Below are positions 17,456-26,219 of a stretch of 44,013 bases of DNA, in pieces (the first letter of the stretch is position 1; every line of letters begins with the position of its first letter). The notes beneath the pieces are model-generated. The model was not told where the DNA came from and ran no database searches. It worked only from the letters and a program-made list of their open reading frames with translations. The stretch lies in the NCBI GenBank assembly GCA_028288675.1, contig JAQBNG010000201.1, forward strand, positions 1 to 44,013, given 5' to 3'. The position numbers were made by a program, and so were the translations under genes. The DNA is from Flavisolibacter sp. Its GTDB lineage: Bacteria > Bacteroidota > Bacteroidia > Chitinophagales > Chitinophagaceae.

Positions 17456-18616
17456 TTATAAAGGCAGCCTTTCGAGTTCTTTGGGTTCGGCAAACTGTTC
17501 TCCTTTTATCGAAGCAGGCATTTTAAAACGAATGGCACCAATGCCGCTGCCTGCGCCTTCTTGGTAAAATATAATCAGTATGGTTTTGTCTTTCAGTTCA
17601 ATAGTTGATGGGTAAGCCCCTGAGCTTTTATCAACTAAATAAGGTCCTTGCCAGGTTTTACATTCATCACTACTGATGCGAAGGCAGGTATAAGAAGGGC
17701 CTGTTTTTTCTTTAGTTAAATAACCTCTTACCGATAATAAAATTTCGTCTGATTGCAAGCGGGTGAAAGAAGGTGCATCACCGTAAAAACCAATATCACT
17801 AAGGGTCGACCAAGACTTCCCTAAATCCTTACTGGTGGAAAATTGCATGTGAATTTGCTCTTTAAAATTGCCACGAGTAGCAGCGTATAACGTTCCATCG
17901 CGTAATGTAATTACCTCGGTTTCATTAACAGTAAAATCAGATTCTAACCCTGCTCGTAAAACCGGATCCCAAGATTGGCCTTTATCATTAGAACGGGTAA
18001 AACCAATACGGGTACTGTTGGTTTTATTATTAATGATCGTATAAACAGGCAGTAGTAACGCACCATCAGACAGCTCTTTTACTTTTGCAGAACAAAACCA
18101 ACCCTTTGCAACCAGTTGCGATGTTTGATTCCATGTTTGGCCATTGTCTTTTGAAGCTACGATACGCACCTCGCCATGCTTTGCTGTGTCTATTCGTAGA
18201 TTAAAAAAGGTGCAAATGATGGTGCCGTCATTTAATTGGGTAAGATGCGCATCGCGGTTGTCTTCTACGTCGTCATATAATATTCGGGGAGTGCTCCAGG
18301 TTTTGCCTTCGTCTTTTGATCTAACAAAGCAAATGCGACCTGCTTTTGGATAGTTTGCATTTGCTTTGGTTACGTGGCCGTCACCCGAATAAAAAGCAAC
18401 TAAAATGTGGCCATTACTTAGGCGTAAAGCATCGGGAAATGCCTGGTACGCTCCGGCATTACCACCTTTGGAGATGATCTTAAAAGGTATTGAATCTAGG
18501 TTGGCTTTATTCTTATTTCTATGGATTAAATCATTGTGTGCAGAAGCCGGAAAATTCACCATTAAATTATAGAAAAAGACGAAGCTTAGATATCTTATAA
18601 TGTTGATCGAGCCCAT
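17456..18616 (-). CDS. Asp-box (BNR) sialidase-like secreted protein
   Basis: A 386-residue protein. The open frame runs further upstream, but that extension would be encoded by a 17-bp stem-loop, so I choose the ATG at 18616, which gives a hydrophobic signal (MGSINIIRYLSFVFF...). Five Asp-boxes are visible (SKDEGKTW, SKDNGQTW, SNDKGQSW, SKDLGKSW, SSDECKTW), giving a complete six-bladed propeller of the sialidase/BNR superfamily. The (F/Y)RIP motif is replaced by A59-F60-P61 in YQAFPDALRL, so the first arginine of the sialidase triad is missing. It is in operon 3 downstream of susD but separated from it by a strong hairpin, so it may be expressed at a lower level than susCD. Confidence 0.8.
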   Translation of the reverse strand: MGSINIIRYLSFVFFYNLMVNFPASAHNDLIHRNKNKANLDSIPFKIISKGGNAGAYQAFPDALRLSNGHILVAFYSGDGHVTKANANYPKAGRICFVRSKDEGKTWSTPRILYDDVEDNRDAHLTQLNDGTIICTFFNLRIDTAKHGEVRIVASKDNGQTWNQTSQLVAKGWFCSAKVKELSDGALLLPVYTIINNKTNSTRIGFTRSNDKGQSWDPVLRAGLESDFTVNETEVITLRDGTLYAATRGNFKEQIHMQFSTSKDLGKSWSTLSDIGFYGDAPSFTRLQSDEILLSVRGYLTKEKTGPSYTCLRISSDECKTWQGPYLVDKSSGAYPSTIELKDKTILIIFYQEGAGSGIGAIRFKMPASIKGEQFAEPKELERLPL

Positions 18617-18629
18617 AAAATTATTTTTA

Positions 18630-18668
18630 ATATAAGGATAGCGGTGTGTTGCACCGCTATCCTTATAT
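18630..18668 (-). terminator. 17-bp stem-loop between susD and the Asp-box gene
   Basis: A perfect inverted repeat with 17 bp in each arm (5' arm 18630-18646, 3' arm 18652-18668) and a 5-base loop. It starts 24 bp after the susD stop and ends 13 bp before the next ATG. The arms contain the core GGATAGCGGTG/CACCGCTATCC. The minus-strand tail is A/T-rich (TTAAAAATAAT) but not a clean U-run, so partial termination or mRNA 3'-end protection is as likely as full termination. This arrangement would lift susCD mRNA above that of the downstream genes. Confidence 0.8.
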
Positions 18669-18692
18669 GATTTAAACAATAAAAGTTTTAAT

Positions 18693-20189
18693 TTAATAAT
18701 AGCCCGTGTTTTGGACAATTTTAGGTTCTAAACTTAAAGTAATAGCATTGATTGGATGAAGCAATAAATAATCTTTTCCTACCCTGCTTTGCAGTGATGG
18801 CACTAACTCAAACGCTTTTCCAAACCGAACCAGGTCCCACCATCTTTTGCCTTCATAAGCTAATTCAAATAACCGTTCCTGTAATATAACTGCATCATTC
18901 CCGTCTCTTGTACCGTTTACAAAAGTATGCGAAGAAAATGCAGCTCCATAAGCCCGTTGCCTGACCAAGTTTATTTCAGTTGAAGGATCTTGCCCTAAAC
19001 CATTTTTAGCTTCGGCTTTTAGTAACAACACATCGGCATATCTATATAAAATAATATCATCGGCAAAATACCGGGTGCCGTTGATCACTATCCCATCTCC
19101 TTTATTAATCACTGTTCCAAACAGCGTTCTTGCACCTGTTGTTGGGTTGATATTAAAAACCTCTATAAACGTAGCAGCCCTGCGTTGATCATCTATTGTA
19201 AACTGGTTACGTACCAGTGAGGACGGCGACCAGATATTATTACCTCCCAACTGGCCAATAGCCGCTTTGGCAACAGGATCGGCGGTAGATAAATATGCTG
19301 TAGTTACGGAAAGCCAGCCATTAAAAAAATAATTATCTACTGCTTCCACGGCTATATAGTTTACGGCCATCAGCACTTCTTTATTTCCTTTATTGGTATA
19401 ATCAAAAATGGCAGAAAAAGTAGGAAGCAATGTTACATCTGCCGTCTGTACTGCCGTGCAGGCATCTAATGCCGCAGTAAAATCGGCTGCACCGCCCTGC
19501 ATCCTTTTTGCTGTCCATAAATAGACATCTGCCTTTAATGCATTGGCAGCAGGTTTCGACCATAAGTTTCGACCTGTCTGGAAGGCATTGGAAGAATACA
19601 ATTGCAACGCTTTATCCAGGTCTGCTTTTATTAGCTTGAAAACATCGGCCTGGGAAGATTTCGCAATTTGTACTGTTTCAAAATTGTACTCAACAAAGGG
19701 TTCGGTTCTCAGCGGCAAGTCACCCCAGGTTTTAGTCATTAAGAAATAAACATAAGCCCGCATGGTATAGGCCTGTGCCATATAATCATTACGGCTAGCA
19801 TCGGAAGAAAAGCTTGCACCAGGCGCAAATTTAATAATGAGATTAGCTGCATTTATTACTGAATAGTAACCTGTCCACGTAATTTGAGGGGTAGTTACGT
19901 TAGCATCTACCGTATTTTGATAATAGCGGTCGTATCCAGCGGTACCGGCAAGGCCAGAAGTAACCGTTTCCGCTCTCAATTCACCAAGAGCAAAACCGTT
20001 GAACGACGTCTCATTTCGCAGCTTTATGTACATTCCGAAATTCGCGCCCCGGATATCAGCTTCAGTTTTTAAAAAGTTAGTGTAAGCAATAGAACTCACC
20101 GGCGAGATCTCTAACGTTTTACTGCATGAACTAGAAAGTATAACCACAAATAAAAATGCAGAACGGAATCTTTTATATGTTTTATTCAT
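18693..20189 (-). CDS. SusD/RagB-family outer-membrane glycan-binding lipoprotein
   Basis: About 498 residues from the ATG at 20189, which gives a proper lipoprotein signal ending at Cys22 (VVILSSSCSK); a longer frame upstream overlaps susC and starts with unrelated residues. Typical SusD marks are the N-terminal SIAYTNFLKTEADIRGANFGMY helix pair, MRAYVYFLMTKTWGDLPL, the C-terminal YRYADVLLLKAEAKNGLG and ELAYEGKRWWDLVRFGKAF. SusD proteins sit on the cell surface, capture oligosaccharides and act as the lid of the SusC channel. The gene begins 10 bp after susC. The ligand cannot be predicted from sequence. Confidence 0.95.
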   Translation of the reverse strand: MNKTYKRFRSAFLFVVILSSSCSKTLEISPVSSIAYTNFLKTEADIRGANFGMYIKLRNETSFNGFALGELRAETVTSGLAGTAGYDRYYQNTVDANVTTPQITWTGYYSVINAANLIIKFAPGASFSSDASRNDYMAQAYTMRAYVYFLMTKTWGDLPLRTEPFVEYNFETVQIAKSSQADVFKLIKADLDKALQLYSSNAFQTGRNLWSKPAANALKADVYLWTAKRMQGGAADFTAALDACTAVQTADVTLLPTFSAIFDYTNKGNKEVLMAVNYIAVEAVDNYFFNGWLSVTTAYLSTADPVAKAAIGQLGGNNIWSPSSLVRNQFTIDDQRRAATFIEVFNINPTTGARTLFGTVINKGDGIVINGTRYFADDIILYRYADVLLLKAEAKNGLGQDPSTEINLVRQRAYGAAFSSHTFVNGTRDGNDAVILQERLFELAYEGKRWWDLVRFGKAFELVPSLQSRVGKDYLLLHPINAITLSLEPKIVQNTGYY

Positions 20190-20199
20190 AACAAACAAA

Positions 20200-23100
20200 T
20201 TAAAAAGTAAGATTAGCGCCAATAATAATATTACGGGGAACAGGATACCGGCCAAAGTCTCCGCGTAGAGAAGGGGAGGTGGTAAATCCTCCGTCTTCGG
20301 GATTGTTTCCATTATAGTTGGTAAAATAATGCAGGTTATTACCGGTGATATTAAACCGCAAGCCGGTAATCTTTACTCTGCTTAATAATTGAGATGGAAC
20401 AGCATAACTTAAGGTAAGCTCACGAACACATATAAAATCACCTTTTTCTACATACTGGCTGCTGATTCCAAGCGTACCACTTCCTCGCCAAAAGCTTTGT
20501 GCGGAAGAAGGTTCATACGGATTGTATCTTGGTTGGTCTGTAACATCGCCCGGCTTTTTCCAGCTCTTATCTATGTACTCCTGTGTGGCAGCCACATCGC
20601 CCTGCCAGTTGCCATTTAAAAACCCTCTGGCATAATTGTAAATACTATGACCAGCCGTGAAGTCCAAACGGGTGTATAATGTAAACCCTTTGAAACCAAT
20701 CGTGTTTGAAAAACCGCCTGTCCATGTAGGAAAGGCATTACCCAGGTAAACCCTGTCTCTGGAATCTATAAGACCATTGCCATCCGTATCCTGCCAAATT
20801 ACATCACCGCCATGTTTAGTTTTAACAGCCCCGATAACGTTGTCTGTTGGCGCAGTGGCGGCATCGGCATCCGTCGCATACACACCTAAAGATTTATAGC
20901 CATACCAATCACCTATGCGGCCACCTTCAATCAACCCAAGGTTACCCGGAACATACTTATATGACTTAGAAGATGGATCATAAATCTCTATACCGCCTTG
21001 GCGATTTCCAGCAACACCAGTTGGCGGAAGTCGTAATACTTTAAAAGCTGTTTTTGCTGCATTAAAGGAAACGGTCCAACTGACCTTTGATGTGGCGGGT
21101 AGCAGCCGGGCACCAAGTTCAACTTCCAGTCCTTTATTTTCCAGGCTTCCCAAGTTGTATAAAAGACCGCCAAATCCTGTCGATTGTGGCGGGGTAAGTG
21201 TCGTTAATAAATCATCGGTTACACGCCGGTAATAGTCAAAAAGCAATGTCGCCCGTCCATTAAATAATCCGATATCTGTTCCAAAGTCAACAGTAGTTGA
21301 CCGTTCCCATTTCAAATCCGGATTCGGTAAGGTAAGCGCTACTATGCCTGCGTTTCCATTATACTTTTGCTGGGTTAGTATAGATGATAATCCAAATTCA
21401 CCTTGCGATTGGTAATCTGTTAAAAGCCCGTTGGCACCAATGTTTCCATTAACACCATAGCTGCCCCTAAGTTTTACAGTTATTGACTTAGCAGATAAAG
21501 CATCCCAGAAATTTTCTTTGTTTAAAACCCACCCGGCAGATATTCCCGGGAAAAATCCCCACCGGTTTTTTGATCCTAAATTTGATGAACCATCAAAACG
21601 GGCATTAACCGTAAGTAAATATTTCTGCCTGAAGTTGTAATTCAACCGTCCGATATAACCCGGAAGCCTTAGTGTACTGATGGTATTACTAACTCCGGTG
21701 AAAAGGGAAGAGGCATTTAAGGTGGGAATTAAATCCGTGGAAGCTCCCTGGCCCGTTGCCGTAAAAATATTCAATGTCCTCTCAAAGTAGGACAGGCCCG
21801 TCTTTGCTTCAAGAAAATGATCGCCCAACACTTTTGTATAGGTTAGAATTGCATCCGCCTGGTACTGATCGGTTCTAGAGGTGATGTTACTTGCTACCCT
21901 CGTCGTAACCAGGGCGCCAGGCCCAGGGCCATTCTGATAGGAAGGCTGAAAGGCACGGGCAGAAGCATTAACCCTGTATAAGGACACCATGGGGTCAAAA
22001 GAAAGCCCTTTGAGGATTGTCCATTTACCGCCTACCGTATAATTGGTTGTTTCGTTATCAGATGCATTCTTTTGATTGGGTAAATGATAAGCTGGATTGC
22101 CGTTGCCTTGCTGTTGGCCCGGCGCAAGCGTTCCGTCTTCAAATGTATATTTTGCCGTTCGTGGCAATCCAAATGTCCGCAGAAAAACAAGTTGGTCCAC
22201 CAAACCGGCAGCATTGCTATTGGACTTTGAGTACAAAACCCGGCCATAGATAGTCAGGTTGTCTTTTACCTGCAATGTACTGTTCAGATTTAATGTTAAC
22301 CGGTCATACCGGGTAGTGATGGTTGTTCCTTCACCAGACATATATCCCACGCCAGCATTAAAGGTTGCTTTTTCCGTGCCGCCCGATAAGCTGACATGAT
22401 GGTTATTAGCCACTGAATTCTGAAACAACGCGTCGGTAAACCGTGTGTCTTTAAAGATAATAGTTTTAGTAGGGTCAAGTGGATCGGGCATACTTTCCCA
22501 GCCCTGTTCTAATTTATATTGATTGGCTGGTGTAAGGAATTGTGTAGTAAAGGCCGTGTTCTTGGTCAAATCATTTCCGGTGCCTATGCTGTTAGCGCCA
22601 TTAAGCCGGGCCGTAGCAACAGCCTGTGTAATATAGCCATTGGCAAGTGCTGCCTGAATACCGATTCTGCTGTAATGAATATGATCGCGGGCATTTACAA
22701 TCTCATAGGTATCACCCACCTTGCCCATCGTTCTGTCGTATGAATAACTGACGATTGTTCTGCCGGCGCGGCCTGTTTTAGTTGTAATAATAACAACGCC
22801 GTTGGAGGCGCGGGATCCGTAAATAGAAGTGGAAGCTGCATCTTTTAATACTTGCAGGCTTTCTATATCTTCCGAACTTATGTCATTAATATCGTTACGT
22901 TGAATGCCATCTACCACATATAGAGGCCCACCCGTATTTGGGTTGTTGATAGAAGTGCCGCCCCGAATAATAACACGTGAGGGAGCACCGGGTTGCCCGG
23001 TAGTTGTTTGCACTCTTACCCCTGGCAAGGCCCCCTGCATAGCATTTGTCAGGTTAGTATAAGGGATATTTTCCAGAACTCTGTTATCCAGCTTGGAAAT

Positions 23101-23493
23101 AGAAGTACTAACAGTGGCCCTTGATTGCGAACCGTAACCGACTACCACCACCTCCGTAAGTTTTGCTGTATTTTCTTCAAGGGACAGGCTTAAAGACGTT
23201 TGCCCACCTAATGCGGCCTCCTGTTCTTTAAATCCCACATACGAGAACACCAAAGTTGAGTTGCTGCTTTTGGCAGCCACAGTGTATTTACCGTTTACAT
23301 CGGTAACAGCAGATCCTTTTTCACCTTTTACTCTCACAGTAACACCTTGCAGGGGAGCGTTTTGCCGGTCGCTTACTGTTCCAGAAATAGTAACAGTTAA
23401 TTGAGCAAATGAGACGCTGTAAAAAAATAATAGCGTTAGCAGCACAACTGCCTTTCTCCGATAAATCAGATTAGGTAAACGTGGGGGCATCAT
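20200..23493 (-). CDS. SusC/RagA-family TonB-dependent outer-membrane transporter
   Basis: A 1097-residue protein (a second ATG directly follows the first). The signal peptide ends near SVSFAQ (residue 31), followed by a carboxypeptidase-regulatory-like domain (about 36-115, ISGTVSDRQNAPLQGVTV), the LTEVVVVGYGSQ linker, a plug domain (about 125-235, with ALPGVRV and IIRGGTSINNPNTGGPLYVVDGI) and a 22-strand barrel ending in a terminal Phe. It imports oligosaccharides with energy from TonB. There is no N-terminal FecI/FecR-type signalling extension, which agrees with control by a cytoplasmic activator. First gene of operon 3, 52 bp after the -7 box of promoter C; its leader contains an 8-base copy of the anti-Shine-Dalgarno sequence. 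Confidence 0.96.
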   Translation of the reverse strand: MMPPRLPNLIYRRKAVVLLTLLFFYSVSFAQLTVTISGTVSDRQNAPLQGVTVRVKGEKGSAVTDVNGKYTVAAKSSNSTLVFSYVGFKEQEAALGGQTSLSLSLEENTAKLTEVVVVGYGSQSRATVSTSISKLDNRVLENIPYTNLTNAMQGALPGVRVQTTTGQPGAPSRVIIRGGTSINNPNTGGPLYVVDGIQRNDINDISSEDIESLQVLKDAASTSIYGSRASNGVVIITTKTGRAGRTIVSYSYDRTMGKVGDTYEIVNARDHIHYSRIGIQAALANGYITQAVATARLNGANSIGTGNDLTKNTAFTTQFLTPANQYKLEQGWESMPDPLDPTKTIIFKDTRFTDALFQNSVANNHHVSLSGGTEKATFNAGVGYMSGEGTTITTRYDRLTLNLNSTLQVKDNLTIYGRVLYSKSNSNAAGLVDQLVFLRTFGLPRTAKYTFEDGTLAPGQQQGNGNPAYHLPNQKNASDNETTNYTVGGKWTILKGLSFDPMVSLYRVNASARAFQPSYQNGPGPGALVTTRVASNITSRTDQYQADAILTYTKVLGDHFLEAKTGLSYFERTLNIFTATGQGASTDLIPTLNASSLFTGVSNTISTLRLPGYIGRLNYNFRQKYLLTVNARFDGSSNLGSKNRWGFFPGISAGWVLNKENFWDALSAKSITVKLRGSYGVNGNIGANGLLTDYQSQGEFGLSSILTQQKYNGNAGIVALTLPNPDLKWERSTTVDFGTDIGLFNGRATLLFDYYRRVTDDLLTTLTPPQSTGFGGLLYNLGSLENKGLEVELGARLLPATSKVSWTVSFNAAKTAFKVLRLPPTGVAGNRQGGIEIYDPSSKSYKYVPGNLGLIEGGRIGDWYGYKSLGVYATDADAATAPTDNVIGAVKTKHGGDVIWQDTDGNGLIDSRDRVYLGNAFPTWTGGFSNTIGFKGFTLYTRLDFTAGHSIYNYARGFLNGNWQGDVAATQEYIDKSWKKPGDVTDQPRYNPYEPSSAQSFWRGSGTLGISSQYVEKGDFICVRELTLSYAVPSQLLSRVKITGLRFNITGNNLHYFTNYNGNNPEDGGFTTSPSLRGDFGRYPVPRNIIIGANLTF

Positions 23494-23502
23494 TTAAAAT
23501 TT

Positions 23503-23510
23503 AGGAGGTG
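23503..23510 (-). promoter_or_regulatory. Anti-Shine-Dalgarno-like sequence in the susC leader
   Basis: The susC mRNA leader contains CACCUCCU ten bases before the first AUG (ATCACCTCCT if extended), matching the 3' tail of 16S rRNA rather than its complement. Chance is possible; the match is noted because it falls exactly where a ribosome-binding site would lie. Confidence 0.3.
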
Positions 23511-23544
23511 ATTAAGTAATAAACAGTCTAAAGCTTGATCTTGA

Positions 23545-23604
23545 CAAATCTACTTGAGCGTATTTCAATCCGTTGCTATTTTCCTTTACATTAATGGTAC
23601 TATT
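23545..23604 (-). promoter_or_regulatory. Promoter/operator C (susCD operon)
   Basis: On the minus strand: element 1 AATAGTACC (23604-23596), spacer ATTAATGTAA, element 2 AATAGCAAC (23580-23572), -7 box TAGATTTG (23552-23545). Spacing is 24 and 28 bp, the same as in A, B, D and E. This is the copy in which the two elements look most alike (AATAG-Y-A-n-C), suggesting a direct repeat read by a dimeric or AraC-type protein. Confidence 0.82.
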
Positions 23605-23697
23605 ATTCAGTTTCGTTGGCTTGCATGGAGTATAACTTTATTGTCGATTTTGTCTTATAAAAAAGTACAGCACTGTTGTCAGGCCAAAGAATTTTCG

Positions 23698-24813
23698 TTA
23701 AAGTGCAATGATGCGGTTTCGGGCTATAATTTTCCAGGTACAGTCAGCTTTTTCATTATTTATAATAGTTGCTTCTTCATACAAAGCACAGGTCGGGCAG
23801 ATATGCACCGGCAGGCCATACAATACATCGCCTATTTTGAAAGCATTTTTATTAGAAGTTTTTATTACAAGATGTTCTTCGCTGTGCGCTATAAATTTTA
23901 CATCCGGCGCATTTAAAAAAACTACCCGATTTGCCAGATCATTTTCCGCACTTATTGATTTATGTCCTATATCGAGACAGAAAGTATCATCATTTAGTAT
24001 AGAGATCACCCTTGTAATAATAAGGGCCGCCGGCACAAAAGGAAGATCAGGAAATAGCTTTTGATAGCCCGCATCCCACAATATAAAAGTACCCGGGCTG
24101 CATTCAACATTTGTCATTTTGGCGAATACCGGAAAAGTGGGTGTGCCGCCAGCAACGACATCCAGCTTTTTGTTACCCTTAGCTTCGATTTGGTTAATAA
24201 CCGTTTCTACTTCGGCGAATGATGCTTCACATTCCATACTTCTTTGCTGCAGGTTAGAGGTATAGATATGGCCATCATACACATGTAGCCCCTGCACGGT
24301 TATTCCATTTAATTTCAGACAGGCTTCATATAATTTAAAAACAAGAGCGGGTATAATGCCCGTGCGGTTCATACCTGTATTTACATCAATAAAAACAGTG
24401 ATGGCCGCACTGCTTTTTTCTGCCTCCGCAGCTATCATGGTCGCAGACGATATGTTGTCAATTAAGCAGGAAAATTTCGTGTGCTTATACGTTTTTATTA
24501 GCCCTAATAAACGATGCAATTTTATTAGCACCGGCTGATAGGCAAACAGCACATCAGGTGCTTTAGCAATGGCCAGCATCTCGGCTTCCGCAATGGTGGC
24601 GCATTTAAACTTTGTAATGCCGGCACTAAGCATCAGTTGGGCAACCTCAATACATTTATGTGTTTTTACATGAGGCCTGAGCCGGTCGATATTATTTAAA
24701 ATTTTTTTTACACCAGAAATATTTTCTTCAATTCTCTCAGGATAGAATAGTAATGCAGGCGTATCAATTTCATCAATATTGCTAACATGATACCATGCGG
24801 CTTTTGCATTCAT
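23698..24813 (-). CDS. D-threonine aldolase / D-serine dehydratase-like PLP enzyme
   Basis: A 371-residue cytoplasmic enzyme with an alanine-racemase-type PLP barrel followed by the DSD1 C-terminal domain. The PLP lysine is K50 in RLRPHVKTHK, and the C-terminal metal site shows as H337-x-C339 in PVHICPTC, the arrangement used by D-threonine aldolase and D-serine ammonia-lyase. Such enzymes act on beta-hydroxy D-amino acids, by aldol cleavage or deamination with a divalent metal. It is the last gene of operon 4, 20 bp after the ceramidase-like gene. In context it could process an amino acid or beta-hydroxy amino compound released by the M19 and ceramidase-like hydrolases encoded just upstream; this is inference. 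Confidence 0.85.
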   Translation of the reverse strand: MNAKAAWYHVSNIDEIDTPALLFYPERIEENISGVKKILNNIDRLRPHVKTHKCIEVAQLMLSAGITKFKCATIAEAEMLAIAKAPDVLFAYQPVLIKLHRLLGLIKTYKHTKFSCLIDNISSATMIAAEAEKSSAAITVFIDVNTGMNRTGIIPALVFKLYEACLKLNGITVQGLHVYDGHIYTSNLQQRSMECEASFAEVETVINQIEAKGNKKLDVVAGGTPTFPVFAKMTNVECSPGTFILWDAGYQKLFPDLPFVPAALIITRVISILNDDTFCLDIGHKSISAENDLANRVVFLNAPDVKFIAHSEEHLVIKTSNKNAFKIGDVLYGLPVHICPTCALYEEATIINNEKADCTWKIIARNRIIAL

Positions 24814-24833
24814 ACTTTATTGCCTTTTTAGAA

Positions 24834-26195
24834 CTACAAATTTTTAACTATCTCCAGCAGCGCTAAACGAATCTTTTCCTCTGCCTCCACTTCCATACAA
24901 CTGGTACGGCACCGCCATGTTTCGTAACCGCCTCTTTCTATCTCATGAGCCGGGCATACATAACCCACATAGTCATTAGCAAGCGTTATTGTAAAATAGT
25001 GATAGGGTGCTAACTGTGCTTTTAACGCTAACCCGGTTTCAGCAAAAAATTCTCCGCCCAAAGCACCTATCACTATATCTCCAATTTTAAACGCCTGTAC
25101 CGGTAATTCAACAGTATCGGGGAACTCGTGCAGTAAAACCTGCTCTCTAGCATATAATTTTTGCATCGCTCCAAAATCAATGCCCTTAAGACTTTCGTAA
25201 CTGCTTTGAGCCACTATCTTTTTGGCTGCTTCCAATTCATCAGTATCAGGCTTTCTTACAGTGAGGGAAACATCCGCATATTGCGCAGAGAGTGGTGAAT
25301 GTGTTTGCCAATTAATTTCGTTTATAGCATGCAACACCTTATCGGCAAGGGCGTCGCCTATTAATGCGCTCTTTTTAAAATTTTCTTTTGGAAACCGGTC
25401 CGGATTTAAAAAGTCCCAAATGTTTGCCTCGCCACTGGTGCCATTACTTAGCATCCCAATGAAATTATCAGGCGCTTTCAATTTGTGTTTAAGCTGTTTA
25501 GAAAATTCGCCAAAATAATCCGAACTGATAGTACCTGCTTCCCAATCGCCGACATAATGCATGGAGAAATTGGCTAAAATACTTATCCATTTATCCTCCA
25601 TATCTTTTACAGCTATAAAACATAACTCTGTATCCATATGAGCCACCGGTCCAACAATCTGTCCTTCCGCACCGAAAGGGTTTGTTTTCACTTTATCTAA
25701 TCCACCGTTTACCGGATTCCAGGCTTCATATCCTTCTTTCATACTATAGCGACGACACAATACATATTCTGGCGCAGTACAATTTCCAAATCCAATTTTA
25801 GCAGGTCTTATGTTTTGTTGGGCTTTTACAATAGCCTGCACAATTAAATCGGGTAGCTTGTGGCGATAAGGTAAATCCGCAGCGCCTAATAATAAGCTTT
25901 CAACAGACCCGGCTGCATGTGTATGTGTGCTGGAAATAAGGATATTTGATGGTGGTATGCCTGTTTGCTTTTGCACCTCCTTTTTTACGTCATCCAAAAG
26001 GCCTCGTCGCATGGCACAAATATCAACCATGCAAATAACAAGGCTAACATCCGCAAACTGAAAAACTAATGCTTTTGCCAATAATGGCGTATGAATGTAT
26101 TTTGCATAATGCGATACAAAATCACCGTTGATGAGTGTACCCAAAGGCGGCGTAATATCCACTTCAGCGGCGCCGGCTTTTATGTTTTCTTCCAT
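24834..26195 (-). CDS. Neutral/alkaline ceramidase N-terminal-domain hydrolase, cytoplasmic
   Basis: A 453-residue protein. Its opening IKAGAAEVDITPPLGTLINGDF, H91-T-H93 in ISSTHTHAAGS, H213 in NFSMHYVGDW, and the LSNGTSGEANIWDF loop (Ser254 in the place of the ceramidase nucleophile) match the catalytic domain of neutral ceramidases, zinc amidases that cleave N-acyl bonds. It is shorter than full ceramidases (about 650 residues), lacks their C-terminal beta-domain and has no signal peptide, so it should act inside the cell on a small N-acyl or ester substrate rather than on membrane ceramide. It sits in operon 4, 24 bp after the M19 dipeptidase gene, suggesting successive amide cleavages. 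Confidence 0.8.
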   Translation of the reverse strand: MEENIKAGAAEVDITPPLGTLINGDFVSHYAKYIHTPLLAKALVFQFADVSLVICMVDICAMRRGLLDDVKKEVQKQTGIPPSNILISSTHTHAAGSVESLLLGAADLPYRHKLPDLIVQAIVKAQQNIRPAKIGFGNCTAPEYVLCRRYSMKEGYEAWNPVNGGLDKVKTNPFGAEGQIVGPVAHMDTELCFIAVKDMEDKWISILANFSMHYVGDWEAGTISSDYFGEFSKQLKHKLKAPDNFIGMLSNGTSGEANIWDFLNPDRFPKENFKKSALIGDALADKVLHAINEINWQTHSPLSAQYADVSLTVRKPDTDELEAAKKIVAQSSYESLKGIDFGAMQKLYAREQVLLHEFPDTVELPVQAFKIGDIVIGALGGEFFAETGLALKAQLAPYHYFTITLANDYVGYVCPAHEIERGGYETWRCRTSCMEVEAEEKIRLALLEIVKNL

Positions 26196-26219
26196 TGTAA
26201 AAGAGAATTAAAATGGCTA

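Noticed and set aside
14226-18616. A standard sialic-acid (nan) catabolic locus
   Set aside because: There is no ManNAc kinase or epimerase, the NagB-like protein has altered active-site residues, and both sialidase-like proteins lack the RIP arginine.
18617-18718. N-terminal extension of the Asp-box protein by 34 residues
   Set aside because: The extension would be encoded by the stem-loop and by the end of susD, and it would push the signal peptide away from the N-terminus.
20190-20312. N-terminal extension of SusD by 41 residues
   Set aside because: It overlaps the susC 3' end in another frame, and the lipoprotein signal starts at the ATG at 20189.
23640-23697. Terminator after operon 4 around ACAGCACTGT
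   Set aside because: The palindrome leaves no room for a loop, although a T-run follows on the minus strand.
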